Source of the DNA: Dromiciops gliroides
Taxonomy: Eukaryota; Chordata; Mammalia; Microbiotheria; Microbiotheriidae
Direction of reading: 5' to 3'
NCBI RefSeq assembly: GCF_019393635.1
Contig: NC_057862.1
Span: 98,655,645 to 98,719,644 of the forward strand
Length of the DNA stretch: 64,000 nucleotides
Numbering within the stretch: position 1 is the stretch's first letter; each line of letters starts with the position of its first letter. A program made the position numbers and the translations under genes. The notes under the pieces were generated by a model. The model worked only from the letters and a program-made list of their open reading frames with translations. It ran no database searches and was not told the origin of the DNA. This document shows, one piece after another, positions 1-10,661 of the stretch.

Positions 1-219
1 ATCCATTTGAACTGCTCATAAAAAATCACATGTACAGAATCATGTTTGAAAACTTGACAGTCGTTCCCATTAGATTGGAAAATCTTTTCTTTTTCTTTTT
101 TTTTTGTCTGAAGCCTTCCATTTGGGAAAATTAATATACAATTACCCCCCACATCCCTGACAAACTCAACATTTTGTAAAAAAATCTAGCTGGTGTCTTT
201 TTTTAAAAACTATGTTGGG
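1..219. other. Unassigned AT-rich sequence
   Basis: No repeat or gene is recognised here apart from short T-rich runs near 85-105. It is the left flank of the first SINE. Confidence 0.4.
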
Positions 220-381
220 GGGCAGCTGGATGGCGCAGTGGATAGAGCACCGGCCCTGGAGTCAGGAGTACCTGAGTTCAGATCCGGCCTCAGACACTTA
301 ACACTTACTGGCTGTGTGACCCTGGGCAAGTCACTTAACCCCAATTGCCTCACAAAAAAACCCAAAACAAAACAAAACAAA
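220..381 (+). mobile_element. tRNA-derived marsupial SINE, copy 1
   Basis: A full-length copy. The GGCAGCTGGATGGCGCAGTGG head holds an A-box-like element, followed by a B-box-like GTTCAGATCC, the CORE-like GTGTGACCCTGGGCAAGTCA and an AAAAC-rich tail. It is flanked by a direct repeat of AAAAACTATGTTGGG (about 206-219 and 382-396), the target-site duplication of an L1-type insertion. It belongs to the subtype ending CAATTGCCTCAC with an internal CACTTAACACTT. Confidence 0.92.
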
Positions 382-454
382 AAAAACTATGTTGGGGGCA
401 AGAAGAAGATAAAGGAAGAGCTAGGACCACTGCTTAGGTGGGTAGACTGATCAA

Positions 455-860
455 TCAATAAAAACTTATTAAGTTACTACTAGGGGGCAGCTAGGTGGTG
501 CAGTGGATAAAGCACCTGCCCTGAATTCAGGAGTACCTGAGTTCAAATCCGACCTCAGACACTTGACACTTACTAGCTGTGTGACCCTGGGCAAGTCACT
601 TAACCCCCATTGCCCCACAAAAAACCAAACCAAAACAAACAAACAAAAAAGTTACTACTATATGCCAAGCACTGTGGGAGGCTCAGTTAATACAAAGAAA
701 AAGAGAAAACAAGCCCTACCCTCAAGAAGCTTACACTCTATTGAGGAAGACAGCATGTATGTAAGAAGGCACAAAACAAATACATAAATACAAGGTAGCT
801 TTCAGGGGAGGCATTGGCAGCTGGGAGGGGGAGATCAGGAAAGGCCTCATATAAGTAAGT
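455..860 (-). mobile_element. L2 LINE 3' fragment, antisense, split by SINE copy 2
   Basis: Antisense L2 3'-end wording is readable on both sides of a younger SINE: ACTTATTAAG...TACTA, then TATGCCAAGCACTGTGGGAG, CTACCCTCAAGAAGCTTACA and AGGAAAGGCCTC. This is the common mammalian pattern of a short 5'-truncated L2. It is old and diverged, so the ends are approximate. Confidence 0.65.
483..648 (+). mobile_element. tRNA-derived marsupial SINE, copy 2
   Basis: A full-length copy with an AAAC-rich tail, flanked by AAGTTACTACTA at 471-482 and 649-660. It belongs to the other subtype, with GAATTCAGGAG, CACTTGACACTT and a CCCATTGCCCCAC end. It sits inside an older antisense L2, which dates it as younger. 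Confidence 0.93.
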
Positions 861-969
861 GATATTCCTCTTCACTCTTCCTCTTCCCAAATATATTTTC
901 CTCACTTCAGGATTTTTGTTTATTATTACCTGCTCTACTAATTCATTTATTATTTCCTATTTTCTAAAT

Positions 970-1150
970 ATGAGAACTGAGGCTTCATTTGATAGAATTC
1001 GAGCTCAAAGGGTCATTAGAAGTAACCTAGTACAATCATCTCATTTGATTGAAGAGGAAGTTGAGGCTGAGTTACTGTTACTTGCTCGAGGTCACCCAAG
1101 AAGGATTCAGTGACTTTATCCAGGTTTTAGAAAGTCATTACTCCAAGCAT
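970..1150 (-). mobile_element. MIR-type SINE remnant, antisense
   Basis: A diverged copy with the antisense MIR signature TGAGAACTGAGGC, TCATCTCATTTGATTGAAGAGGAAG and TTGCTCGAGGTCACCCA. Mammal-wide and very old. Confidence 0.45.
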
Positions 1151-1159
1151 TTAGTTAGA

Positions 1160-2485
1160 AATTCTTTCCACTAGATAATGCTATCTCCTTAAATTCACTG
1201 TTTTTATCTGAACAATTAATTACCAGGTAATTGCTTGCCAGGTAATTCCTTGGACTGTATAGATACTGCTTAAGAGAAACATAGCAGAGTAGTAATTAGA
1301 AGCTATTGAAGCTGGGACAAATGTCTGCATTTGGGTCAAAGGTATAATCAGGAGTATATACCAGTTTATACCAGCTCACTCAAGCTGATTGTTAAATTTT
1401 CAGTGTGAGCATTTACATCTCTGAAATTGGCAAATGCTACAAATCGTTGTTTTGTTAATTGACTATAGATTTTTCAAAGTTAACATAAAAACAACTGAAA
1501 AGTATGTTATGTGTGGCATTCTTCTTCCTCCCACCCCCATCCCAGAAAGCCAGTTGTTAAACATCTACCTGCACACCATTGTGTACCTTCACCTGGGGTT
1601 TAGTAGCCAGAGGGAAGAAACCCAACACAGAATGCCATGGAATTTCTAAAGGAGAGGAGAGCACATAAAGCCCATGCTGCTACCACCTTGGGTGGGACTC
1701 GGTAGGGGAAGAAGTTGGTGCTGTCAGCACACTCTAAATTTCCCTCTTTGAGTCCTGCCCTAGTTACAGTCCTGCTCACCAGATAGAAAGTCTTAAGGCC
1801 AATGACATAGGTTTAGGACTCAGCAACCTAACATTTTGTTGGCATTTCCAGCATCCACATTTTACCATTCTTCATTTAGATAAATAGCTCAACCTTCCTT
1901 AATGAATACATTTTCAGTCAACTTGAAATATCTGCTCAGGCAAAAAATCCAAATGTGCAATTTATTGCCTGACTGGTTCTTATTAAGCTAGAGAGAAGAG
2001 CAGTAAATTATCCATCCATTTAGAAGGGTTGCCCATGGTGAGATATTATGGAAACTGCAGCCTTAGCAAGAGTGAAGAAAGCCAGCTCGTAAGTGAGACC
2101 ACACAGACAGGGCTCTGCTCTCTGTGTAGCTCCTCCAGTTCCTATAAGTCAAATATTCCTTGGCATAGTTTTCTGAAGTGTAAAGAACAAAGTTTCCTGT
2201 TGTTTTTTTGTAAAGGAGAGACATTCTTTTTGAAGACTTTGCTATCTGCTCAGTGCCTTTGCACATAGTGGGTGATCAGGGGTGCTGATTTCATGTTCAT
2301 TATAGATAACACGAATAGGCTGTGATCGGATCTTTTTCGAGTCTTCCTTCCAAGCAGGGACAAGAAAGATATTACTACAAGGTGCCTCTACTCTAACTCT
2401 GGATGAAAGTTCATCCCTCAGGAACTGATACATTGGCACTTCTACAGATGGGCCAAAGAAATAAGTTTCTTTGGAAGGAGGGTGG
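1160..2485. other. Unassigned sequence
   Basis: No feature is recognised over about 1.3 kb. Short open frames (for example 2029-2268) have no recognisable domain and no supporting splice or codon signal. Confidence 0.35.
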
Positions 2486-2489
2486 GAAA

Positions 2490-2700
2490 GGAAAAAAGTC
2501 TTGAAGTCAGAAAACCCAGCTTCCACCACTCAAAAGCTGTGACCTTTGGCAAGAAGTCACTTAATCTCTCTAAGAGTCAGCTTCTTCATCTTCCCACCCA
2601 CACACACAAAAGGCCAAAATAGTTCTTACCTCATGGGGTTATTGTGAGGATCAAGTCAAACAATGGATGGGAAAGTGATTTATAAACTGTTCAATGATGT
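2490..2700 (+). mobile_element. MIR SINE, sense
   Basis: MIR order is visible: AAAAGCTGTGACCTTTGGCA, CACTTAATCTCTCTAAG, then CTTACCTCATGGGGTTATTG, TGAGGATCAAGTCAAA and GTGATTTATAAACTG. It is interrupted by a short CA-rich stretch (2595-2612). Confidence 0.7.
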
Positions 2701-2704
2701 ACAA

Positions 2705-3635
2705 AAAGTAAGCTGTTGAAATTTTCCATTCCCCCCCCCCCCCAGGTAGGTATGACAAACAGAAGAAAAAAAAAAAGCCCAACCAACTAAACATACAAAC
2801 GAACAAACAAACGAAAAGCCTTAGCAGCCGAACCCTCTACGAGGGCTTTAGATCTGAATGTAGAAGCAAGGAGCCCTTCCTTTGATGGATTCTAGACCAT
2901 TTCTCCCTCCCCTTTCTTTCTAGCAGAGTTAAGTAATAATATATATTTAGGGACTTGACTTTTGATGAGATTGTTTTTGACCTTGACCTTTAATCTTCAT
3001 TTCAAAAAGAAATACTTCCTCTCCCAAGATGACTGTTTGTTTTTTTGCCTTCCTCTTGGGAATGTTTTCAGGAGGGGATCATGGCAACTCAAAGGAACTA
3101 GCATTTGTGAAAGGTAAGGAAAACCCATGGAATGCCTCATTGCAAAAAAGAAACCTTTGGAAGGAACATTCATTTTACATTCAGCAATTAGATGACTGAG
3201 TCTTTTTCTTTTCAGGGAACCAAGTCTCTAAAGTTAAAGCTAGGCACTTATAAGACAAGTTTGGAATTATCTGAGGAATTGCTCCAAATCTCCACTTTTC
3301 TTTGGCATTAGGGGCGCAGCTAAAACTGAATACAATATTTATTCAAACCTGAGATAATTCTGTTTGGAGAAATATAGCCTATCTTTCCTGCAAACTCCAT
3401 GACTTGTTTACTAAGATTGTGATCATTTGAATGCCATGTGTTTTTAACACCTTTCTATCCTCATAGAGATGTGGTCATTTGGAAGTTTAAAAATTGTGAG
3501 AAATGCTTGATGCAAACCGGACTAAAGAAAATCTCACAAATGCTGTTGAATACTGGATTAATCTTCTTAAAATGCCACTTGGAAAAAAAAATAAAATGCC
3601 ACTTGGGGCACATCACTTTCATGCTAAAAGCCTTT
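2705..3635. other. Unassigned sequence with a poly(C) run
   Basis: Contains a run of 15 C at 2731-2745 and an A-rich AAAC/GAAC stretch at 2765-2815. Otherwise no repeat or gene is recognised. Confidence 0.35.
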
Positions 3636-3639
3636 AATG

Positions 3640-3745
3640 GTTCCTTATTGGGGGTGGAGGGAGCTAATGGAAATAGTACTGGACTTGGGGTCAAAAGACT
3701 TGGCCCTGAGTCCCAGTGCTGTCACTTGCTTGAGTTAGTGCCTTG
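3640..3745 (+). mobile_element. MIR-type SINE head, sense, truncated
   Basis: AATAGTACTGGACTTGGGGT, a CCCTGAGTCCCAGTGCTGTC-like middle and CACTTGC resemble the 5' half of MIR3. Diverged. Confidence 0.45.
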
Positions 3746-3789
3746 AGGTGTAATGTCCCTTAAAGGTTACCAACCTCTGCTGGTCAAGA

Positions 3790-3958
3790 TGGGCAGTAGA
3801 TGCTACTATTGTTCTCATTTTCCAAATGAGGAAACAGACAGACTGAAGTCAAATGACTTGCTCAGGGTTACACAGCTCCTAAGTGTGTGAGGGTTAATTT
3901 GAAGTCCCATCTCCCCAGTTTCAAGCCCAGTGCTCTATCCATTGTGTCACCTAGCTGC
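3790..3958 (-). mobile_element. MIR/CORE-SINE, antisense
   Basis: Reads antisense: CTCATTTTCCAAATGAGGAA, GACTTGCTCAGGGTTACACA, then CAGTGCTCTATCCATTGTGT and the head CACCTAGCTGC. It abuts the 3' end of the RTE-type LINE at 3959. Confidence 0.65.
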
Positions 3959-4800
3959 TTGGTTGGTTGTTGTCCTTCGTGTACAGAGGACCAAAATGGC
4001 ATCACTATGTTGGGGTCAAGGTATGGTGGGCCTGACTGTGGCTGGTCAGACCCATAAAAACTCAGAGGGCTCTACCACAAGTGAGGCCCAAGTAATCCAT
4101 ATGAATGATTGGATTGGAGATGTCTCTAAATATGCACATCTCATGTTTATTTCAAGCAACTGCAATTCTGCTTTGCTCATATAGGTGCATGCCATGCTGG
4201 GTAGTCTTCCACATCTCATAATCAATTCCAAAGTTCTTTGGAGAGATCTTGAGAGTCCTGTGAGAAGATAACCTGGTGGCATGGGCCACCTGTATGCAGG
4301 GTTGTGACTACAGTTCCCAGTGTATCCAAACTTCTGCTTTGTCACTTGATCGTTGCCACAGGACTTTGAGGTAGACAAAATTGGTAAAAACGGTATGGAT
4401 GATGTCATTTGACTTGTAAAGAAATTGGATTTAAGTGAGGCAGAGTGGCTCAAAGTTGTTGGCTAACTTTCTCTTCCAGAGTCATGGAAGTTCAGCAGCA
4501 AGACAAAAGTCAAGATGACTGATGATGGCTCAGGATGTAGTGGATTACCTAGGTGTCTTTGATGTCTAACCATGCTCTAATAGTTCCACAGTGCCTTCTT
4601 CCACTGCCTTCCTGGCTTGTTGGAACAAATCATTCACATATGCCCATTCTGCAGGGGAAATCCTCACGTGTTTGGGGTAGACAACTCCCCAACTCACATA
4701 TGGATTTGAGGCCCATTGGTTACTTTCAACATGGTTTAATCCATCTGCCAAAAACATTTACTGGAGTGTGGCTGCTGTTCATGCTATAGTTTCTTGGAGC
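3959..4800 (-). mobile_element. RTE-type LINE 3' region, antisense
   Basis: On the minus strand, 4259-4152 translates to a stretch containing RTLKISPKNFGIDYEMWKTT and then YEQSRIAVA followed by a stop. This matches the C-terminal region that follows the reverse transcriptase in a group of vertebrate non-LTR elements (DTLK-SLK-FGID...W...YE..RI..A). The element would end near 3959 with GGTCCTCTGTACACGAAGGA-like sequence and an ACAAC tail. The part from 4390 to 4800 (GGATTTAAGTGAGGCAGAGT onward) resembles sequence I have seen linked to the same 3' end in marsupials, but it may be a second fragment. Clade assignment is from memory. Confidence 0.5.
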
Positions 4801-5500
4801 CACAGATGAGATTTGGGTGGTGGGTGGACACCAGTGATGGAAAGCAGCCCAGAAAAGAGCTCAGCAGCTCTCACACCTTAGATTCTAGTCTTTCCTGAAC
4901 CTGTACCCCCATTACCTAGCTATCTCGAACTTTGGGGGTAAGGAATTCTACCCTATAGTCCCACAACTCTATAGGCACATTGAGGGAAGATCCAGAGAGA
5001 CACCTCAGAGCAGGAGAAACTTTGGGAAATAGCCTAGACTAATGATCCTCAAGGAGATCAGGAGAATCAGAACCTTGTCACAGAAGCATATGAAGAATAG
5101 CAACAATGAGATCCAAAGTGTCTCAGAATCCTAGGTCATGAGGCATGTTTCAGTGGATCCTGTTTTGCAGAGTTCAATCAGAAGAGAAGGGCCAGGACTG
5201 GTGATTCCACCCTCATCCCCTGCCTTCCCATTCCTGTTGCAGGTGAGATTTTTTTTTTAGGGTAAACTTGCTTTCTGTTGCATTTTTGTTTTAAAGCTGA
5301 TTTTTAAATATAAGTGTGGTCAGCCATTGCATTGCCACTCTACATGTATTCTTTTACAAATTCAATGGTAAGGAAAAAACAGAGGGGAATGAGAGAGAAG
5401 GAAATTTCACAACTGCCTTATAAAAATTCCCAAGGAAAAATCCGGAGAGTGGCCTAGAATTGAACAAATGAGAATTATCCATTCATATTTTAGAACTTCC
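4800..5500. other. Unassigned sequence
   Basis: No gene or clear repeat is seen. It lies between the RTE-like fragment and an antisense L2. Confidence 0.35.
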
Positions 5501-5504
5501 AAGA

Positions 5505-6110
5505 GCATGTCAATAAGTCAACAAGTGTGAGACCACCTACTATGTGCCACTCACTGTCCTAAGTGCTAAGGATACAAAGAAAGCAAAAAAAAAATAGTCC
5601 CTCCAGTTAAGGAATCCTCAGCCTAATGGGGGACACAACATGCAAACAGCTATGTATAAACAAGTTTTATACTGGATAAATCGGAGATAATCAACAAGGG
5701 GAAGGCACAAGCATTAAGGAGAACTGGGAAAGACTTCTTGTAGAAGGTAAGATTTTAGACTGGATTTGAAGGAAACCAAAAAAGTCAGGAAGGGGAGATA
5801 AAAAGGGGGAGAATTCTAGGCACAAGGGATGGTCAGTGAAAATGCAAGCACAGGAGAAGTGTCTTGTGTGAGGGATGGCAAAGAGGCCAATGTCTTTGGA
5901 TTGATGAGCGTGTGAAGGAGAGGGAGGTGTAAGAAGACAGCAAAGGTAGAAGGGGTCAGTTTATAAAAGTCTATACAAGACAAATAGAGGATTTTATATT
6001 TGATCCTGGAGGCATCTTATTGGATAGTGAGTGAGTGGGGAAAGGGGATGGTGGGGATATGGTCAGACCTGTATTTCAGGAAGATCAATTCGGAAAGAAA
6101 ACTGAAATCC
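5505..6110 (-). mobile_element. L2 LINE 3' region, antisense
   Basis: A long antisense L2 match in the expected order: CCACCTACTATGTGCCACTC, AGTGCTAAGGATACAAAGAA, AATGGGGGACACAACATGCA, GTGTGAGGGATGGCAAAGAG, GAGGATTTTATATTTGATCC and GATATGGTCAGACCTGTATT. The right end is the truncated 5' end of the element. Confidence 0.75.
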
Positions 6111-6114
6111 AGAT

Positions 6115-6478
6115 CATTTCTAGACAAACAAATAAGCAGTTTGGGAGGGCAGTGAGGAGGTTGTGACTGGTATAGCAGGTGGCTCTTTGACTATTGCCTC
6201 TTCCCTTAGTTTCTTTATTGGACTGTCTTGTAAGGAAAGCCAAGCCTTGCCTGAACTGTGAAGCCAAAGGAGTTTACTAGAAAGTCATGCCTTGAGGAGG
6301 AGTTGGAAGGTGGTTCCACAAGGTGGAAGGAGCCAGAAGAAAGGAGTGACTAAGCCTCCTTACCCCCATATCCCAACACTGTTACATCAAAATAATCTCC
6401 AACAAGTCAAATCCTGCTGTAAACCTGTTTCCTCAACTATAAAAGGAATAATCATAGCACCTCTATTACTAAAGAGAT
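6115..6478. other. Unassigned sequence
   Basis: No repeat or gene is recognised; a short frame at 6292-6480 has no recognisable domain. Confidence 0.35.
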
Positions 6479-6479
6479 A

Positions 6480-6612
6480 GAATGGCTTAGTGCCTAGCAT
6501 ACTGAAGTTGGAGACAGGAAGACCTGGGTGGAAAACTTATCTGTGACTTAAAACAATCTGATTCTCACTTTCTTCATTTATGAAGTGGGGGTTATAATAC
6601 CTCCCTACATTT
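6480..6612 (+). mobile_element. MIR SINE, sense
   Basis: GAATGGCTTAGTGCCTAGCA, GGAGACAGGAAGACCTGGGT, TTCTTCATTTATGAAGTGGG and GGTTATAATACCTCCC follow MIR order. Confidence 0.6.
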
Positions 6613-6614
6613 AT

Positions 6615-8020
6615 GAGGAGAGAACCCATCTGGATTGTTCGCTAAGGGTGAAGAAGGTCTGAATAATTCCTAGAATCAATCAAAGATATTTCAGTTAGGT
6701 GCCATAGGAATTCTGTTCTGATTGGGTGAGGGATCTGGTTATGCCCCAAGGAGCTTGTATAAAAGGATTTTCAGAACTCCTACTTTGGAATAATGAGAGA
6801 TTTCAGAGGGGTGGCAGCAGAGAGATAGCAATAAAGACATCAAAAGCTGAGCGTGAAAGAATCCACAGTATAGGGGCAGCTCTTCTGAAAGGAGGAAGAA
6901 AAAGTAGGGTTGAGCTATGTCAAGGAAGGCCATGAACTTGGTGTATATCCTGAAGCAGAAAATTCAGGCTGATGCCCTCAGTTGTACCCACCTCCTCAAA
7001 AACTGAAGGAAGTTCTAAGAAAAAGTCTGATCTTTGCTCATTTCCCCTTCCCGGTGCCTGTCTATTAACAGACACTGTAATATCTACTACTGCTTTGTTA
7101 CCCAAATGTTTGTAGTAACCTGCATTTTTCCCAACTGCAAAAAAACCAGTTGTTAACAAGACATAAATATTAATGTAAGCTAAGCATAGAGCCAAACTTT
7201 TGCCCAAATGTTAGTAATTTTCCTCTCTGGTGGCTTGGAAAAATTGTGATGGCATCCTTAACTTTTCATTTAATATGGCTCCCCCTTAAAACATCAGAAG
7301 AGGGAATTACCAGGATCCAAAGGGCCGTTATATCTCCCCTAGGCCCAACATGAACAAGTTTTATGACATATAAAGCACTTTGCCTAGTATAAATATGTTA
7401 TTATTTATCACAGAGAATGAAGTTAAATAATGAATGTAAACTGCTTTTTATCAATACAGTGGTTTTATATAATGAACACTATAAACATGAATTGTTATTG
7501 AAATTATCATAACTATTGTTATTATTGACCAAGGTCTCATGACTTCCAGTTATAGAGATTCCTTTTATAGATCAAATTACTGTAATTTGTATTCTTTTTG
7601 CATGTCCACCATCTCTAAAATTCTACTCTAATGCTTAGTCATGAGTTGAGGAATACAAGCTCTGGTGTGTTTTCCCAAGCTGGAAAGACTCCAAGTGGTC
7701 ATGATGGCAGATTATGCAACAGATTCACATTATAGAAATCCCAGACTAGTTAAATTTGGAAGGCTTCATCAGAACACTGTCCTCCAAGTGACAATACTTT
7801 GGGCCACAACAACAATTGTCATCATCATGATGTGTTTTAAAAATGTATTATTATGCTAAAACTGTGTTTTATAAATTAATTGCTATTACTTTGTTTTATA
7901 AATAGCTATTGCACCAGTGTTAGCAGTAAGCATATTATTATTTTATTAATATAATATATCAGTAAAGGATTGACCATGTGTCTCCATAACTTCTCATGGT
8001 CTCAGGCTGTCAGACCTATG
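6615..8020. other. Unassigned AT-rich sequence
   Basis: About 1.4 kb without a recognised gene or clear repeat. A MIR-like tail (ATATAAAGCACTTTGCCTAG) is possible at 7365-7400. The sequence becomes strongly AT-rich from 7380 to 7980. Confidence 0.35.
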
Positions 8021-8025
8021 TTGTC

Positions 8026-8133
8026 TTTGTTTTTTGTTTTGTTTTGGTTTGGTTTTGGTTTTGTTTTTGTTTTGTTTTGTTTTGTTTTGTTTTGTTTTGT
8101 TTTGTTTTGTTTTGTTTTGTTTTGTTTTGTTTT
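8026..8133 (-). repeat. (TTTTG)n microsatellite grown from a SINE tail
   Basis: About 105 bases of TTTTG units with a few TTTGG and TTTTTG variants. It directly adjoins the 3' side of the antisense SINE at 8134-8269, so it is the expanded (CAAAA)n tail of that SINE. Confidence 0.9.
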
Positions 8134-8269
8134 TGGAGGACAATGAGGGTTAAGTGATTCGCCCAGGGTCACACAGCTAGTAAGTGTCAAGTGGCTGAGG
8201 CCAGATTTGAACTCAGGTCCTCCTGAATCCAGGGCTGGTGCTTTATCTATGGCACCACCTAGCTGCCCC
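8134..8269 (-). mobile_element. tRNA-derived marsupial SINE, copy 3
   Basis: Antisense copy: GGACAATGAGGGTTAAGTGA, GGGTCACACAGCTAGTAAGT, GAACTCAGGTCCTCCTGAAT and the head complement CACCTAGCTGCCCC. Internal GTCAAGTGGCTGAGG places it in the CACTTGACACTT subtype. Its tail is the 108-bp pentanucleotide array to the left. Confidence 0.92.
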
Positions 8270-8334
8270 AAATTTAAGAGACTTATGCAAGGTAACAAAG
8301 TACCAGAGAGGGGATTTGACCCTAGGTCCTCTGC

Positions 8335-8399
8335 CAATATATTGTTCTTAAAGATCATCTTCTGAGGCAATATATTGTTCTTAAGGTCATCTTCTGAGG
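8335..8399. repeat. Tandem duplication, about 33 bp x 2
   Basis: Unit 1 (8335-8367) and unit 2 (8368-8399) both read CAATATATTGTTCTTAA, then GATCATCTTCTGAGG or GGTCATCTTCTGAGG. They differ only by an AGA/G change, so the duplication is recent. Confidence 0.9.
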
Positions 8400-8804
8400 C
8401 ATAGATGTTGTGACCTGTGTCAGCAGAGCTGGTACCCACATTGATGATATTGAGGGTTTTTAAAGGTGTTTCCTAGAATAGAGAGGGAACATAGTAATAC
8501 AGGATGCTTGTAGATTTGTCGTTTCCTACAATTACTGGGAAGATAGATGGAAGGAATATTTCATAGGTACTATCTTTACTAGTTCCTCTCTTCCTAGGGG
8601 TCTCACATAGCTCCTCTGGACGTAGTGTCTCTATGGGGTGTATTGCTTAGTTGGATTCCCTGGGTCTGCTCCTCTCCTGGCTAGCTCTGCTCTTGCTTCC
8701 AGGGGTGTTATTCATTGAAACTGCTTCCTCCCTTGAGTTACTGCCTTTCTATGTCCATTTCTGTCCAGAGTGGGTCTCCAATTGTGCCTCAAACTCTACC
8801 AAAC

Positions 8805-8885
8805 TGATGAGCTTGTCCAGGGTCACACAGCTAGCAAGTGTCTGAGGCAGGATTTGAACTTGTCTTCCTAACTCCAAGTCTAAGT
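8805..8885 (-). mobile_element. MIR/CORE-SINE fragment, antisense
   Basis: GAGCTTGTCCAGGGTCACAC, AGCTAGCAAGTGTCTGAGGC and GATTTGAACTTGTCTTCC form an antisense CORE-SINE segment. Confidence 0.65.
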
Positions 8886-8989
8886 CCTTCTTAGTGAAAA
8901 TGTTTTCTTCTTCCCCAAATCTGTCTGGAGAACTTTGCAAACATTCTTGCTCACCCTTACTCTGCTTTGAATTACACACACTTATATAC

Positions 8990-9115
8990 CTGTCTATTCT
9001 TCTATAGTTTGTAAGTTCCTTGAACCAGCATTTTTCATCTTCATATTCCCAGCAGCTAGTACAGTGCTTTCCACAGAATTTTGCTTTCCACAAACATAAT
9101 GAATGTTTGTTGAAT
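8990..9115 (+). mobile_element. L2 LINE 3' tail, sense
   Basis: TTTGTAAGTTCCTTGAACC, ATATTCCCAGCAGCTAGTAC, AGTGCTTTCCACAGA and AATGAATGTTTGTTGAATTA match the L2 3' terminus. Confidence 0.7.
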
Positions 9116-9119
9116 TAAA

Positions 9120-10220
9120 TTGAGTTGGCTTAGTTGAATTGAACTGAATTAAAGATGGGTATGTCTTGGTCTCCATCCAAAGTATTTTATTTACTAATAT
9201 GTAAAATAACATCATGACAACAGGTGGTACAATGACTGAGTGTGATCCCTTTTTCCTATTGGAGATCCCTGATAGAAAAAATGTGTTTAAGATTTCATGG
9301 GGATAGGGACAGGGGCAGGGAAAGGATACAGAAATAGAGATGGGGTCAATTATTAACAGCAATGACTCCCACACTAAGGGAGGAGCAGTTTTGTGTTTCT
9401 GAATCCTGATTGGTGAGATTCCCATTCTGTGTAGTCTGAATGGAAATCATCTTTTAAGGGAAGTTTGTTCTGTCAGAGGATAATCACGTGTTCCTATGTA
9501 CTGTTTATTCATAGGCTTCAATAGGAAGCCCGAGTGTATGTGTATGTGTGGGGGTGGAATTTGGTGGTGGTAGTGGGAGGAGAATGGCGGCATCTAGAAT
9601 AGGATGCAACAATTGGCAGAATATTGCCCTTCTCAAAGACACACAGGAATAGAGAGAAACTCTCCTCATCCAGGGTATGAGCTGTGGGTTTTGTTTTTTA
9701 AATATTTTCTTTTTTAACTGAGGGAGATCCTGAGAAAGATGAATGGCATTGGGAGAGGAAGTCTCTGCCAACAAGAGTTAGAGCAGTCCCAGTCCAAACA
9801 GTTTAGAGTTTAAGTTCCCTCTGGACACATGCCCCACCCAGGCTCTTTGGAACTTCCCAGGAATCTTTGCTTCAAAGGATTTAGCCCAGTTTCACTCTTT
9901 CTCCTCATCCCCACGCCTAGTCCTTCTGTGGTGCAGTCCTGAAGAGAGAGAGAGAGCAACAGACCACCAGAATGTGGCTCCCAGAAAAGAATACAGTCTT
10001 CTGTTTCCCTTTTTCCCAAAGAACTAAGCCTGAAATTTGGGAAAGATCTCTAAGAGAAGCCTTATTTATTGATTTTGGCAGGGGTGGGAAGAAATGTCAG
10101 AGAAATTATCTTTTAATGCAGTCGGCAAATGAGTAATCACAGAACCATAGAATGTTAGAACTCCTTTTGTCCAGCTCCCTCATTTTACAGAGGAAGAAAC
10201 AGAGGTGGGAGGTGGATGGG
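9120..10220. other. Unassigned sequence
   Basis: No gene is recognised. There is a GT-rich stretch at 9535-9552, a (GA)n run near 9942-9956, and a weak antisense MIR-like patch at 10138-10205 (ACCATAGAATGTTAGAACTC, CTCATTTTACAGAGGAAG). Confidence 0.35.
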
Positions 10221-10224
10221 TGGG

Positions 10225-10600
10225 AGGGAAGTAACAGGCTATGGTAGAAAGAATGCATTCTTGTAGAAAGAGCCATTCCTGGTATAGCCTTGGAATATAG
10301 GATCTAGTCATCTTCTTGATAATAAAAGCACCTCTCTCCCAGGGTTGTTGTAAGGATGTTGTTCAAGTCATTTTCCAGTAGTGTCAGACTCTTCATGACC
10401 CCATTTGGGGTTTTCTTGGAAAAGATACTGGAATACTTTGCCATTTTCTTCTCCCAGCCATTTTACAGATGAGAAAACTGAGGCAAACAGTGTTAAAGTG
10501 ACTTACCAACACGGTTAGTGTTGTGAAGATAAAATGAGATAATAATTGTAAGGTGTTTTGCAAACCTTAAAGTGCTATATAAATGCTAGCTGTTATCGTT
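10225..10600 (+). mobile_element. MIR SINE, sense, split by a CORE-SINE
   Basis: The left half ends with GCACCTCTCTCCCAGGGTTG TTG (10328-10350). The right half resumes at about 10511 with TTGTGAAGATAAAATGAGAT, AATAATTGTAAGGTGTTTTG and AGTGCTATATAAATGCTAGC. The antisense CORE-SINE lies between them. The repeated GTTGTTGTAAGGAT / GTGTTGTGAAGAT at the junctions looks like its target-site duplication. Confidence 0.7.
10356..10505 (-). mobile_element. CORE-SINE with RTE-like tail, antisense, truncated
   Basis: Carries TCAGACTCTTCATGACCCCA, TTTGGGGTTTTCTTGGAAAA, TTTGCCATTTTCTTCTCCC and TTTTACAGATGAGAAAACTG. The tRNA-like head is missing. The 3' tail resembles the 3' end of BovB/RTE LINEs. Confidence 0.75.
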
Positions 10601-10660
10601 ATTACTATTATGATGTTTGTTGTTATTGTTGTTGTTGTTACTGTCATCATAGTTGTTGTA
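10600..10660 (+). repeat. (GTT)n-rich low-complexity stretch
   Basis: Interrupted TTA/GTT triplets follow the end of the split MIR, probably grown from its 3' end. Confidence 0.6.
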
Positions 10661-10661
10661 A

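Noticed and set aside
2731-2745. Homopolymer C and G runs (also 44402, 50482, 61436) as regulatory signals
   Set aside because: They are simple homopolymers that may also reflect sequencing or assembly uncertainty; nothing around them suggests a function.
4046-4453. 135-codon minus-strand open frame
   Set aside because: It overlaps the RTE-like LINE remnant in a different frame from the recognisable LINE protein.
8002-8439. 145-codon minus-strand open frame
   Set aside because: It runs through a SINE and its (TTTTG)n tail; the protein is mostly KQNKT repeats, a product of the array.
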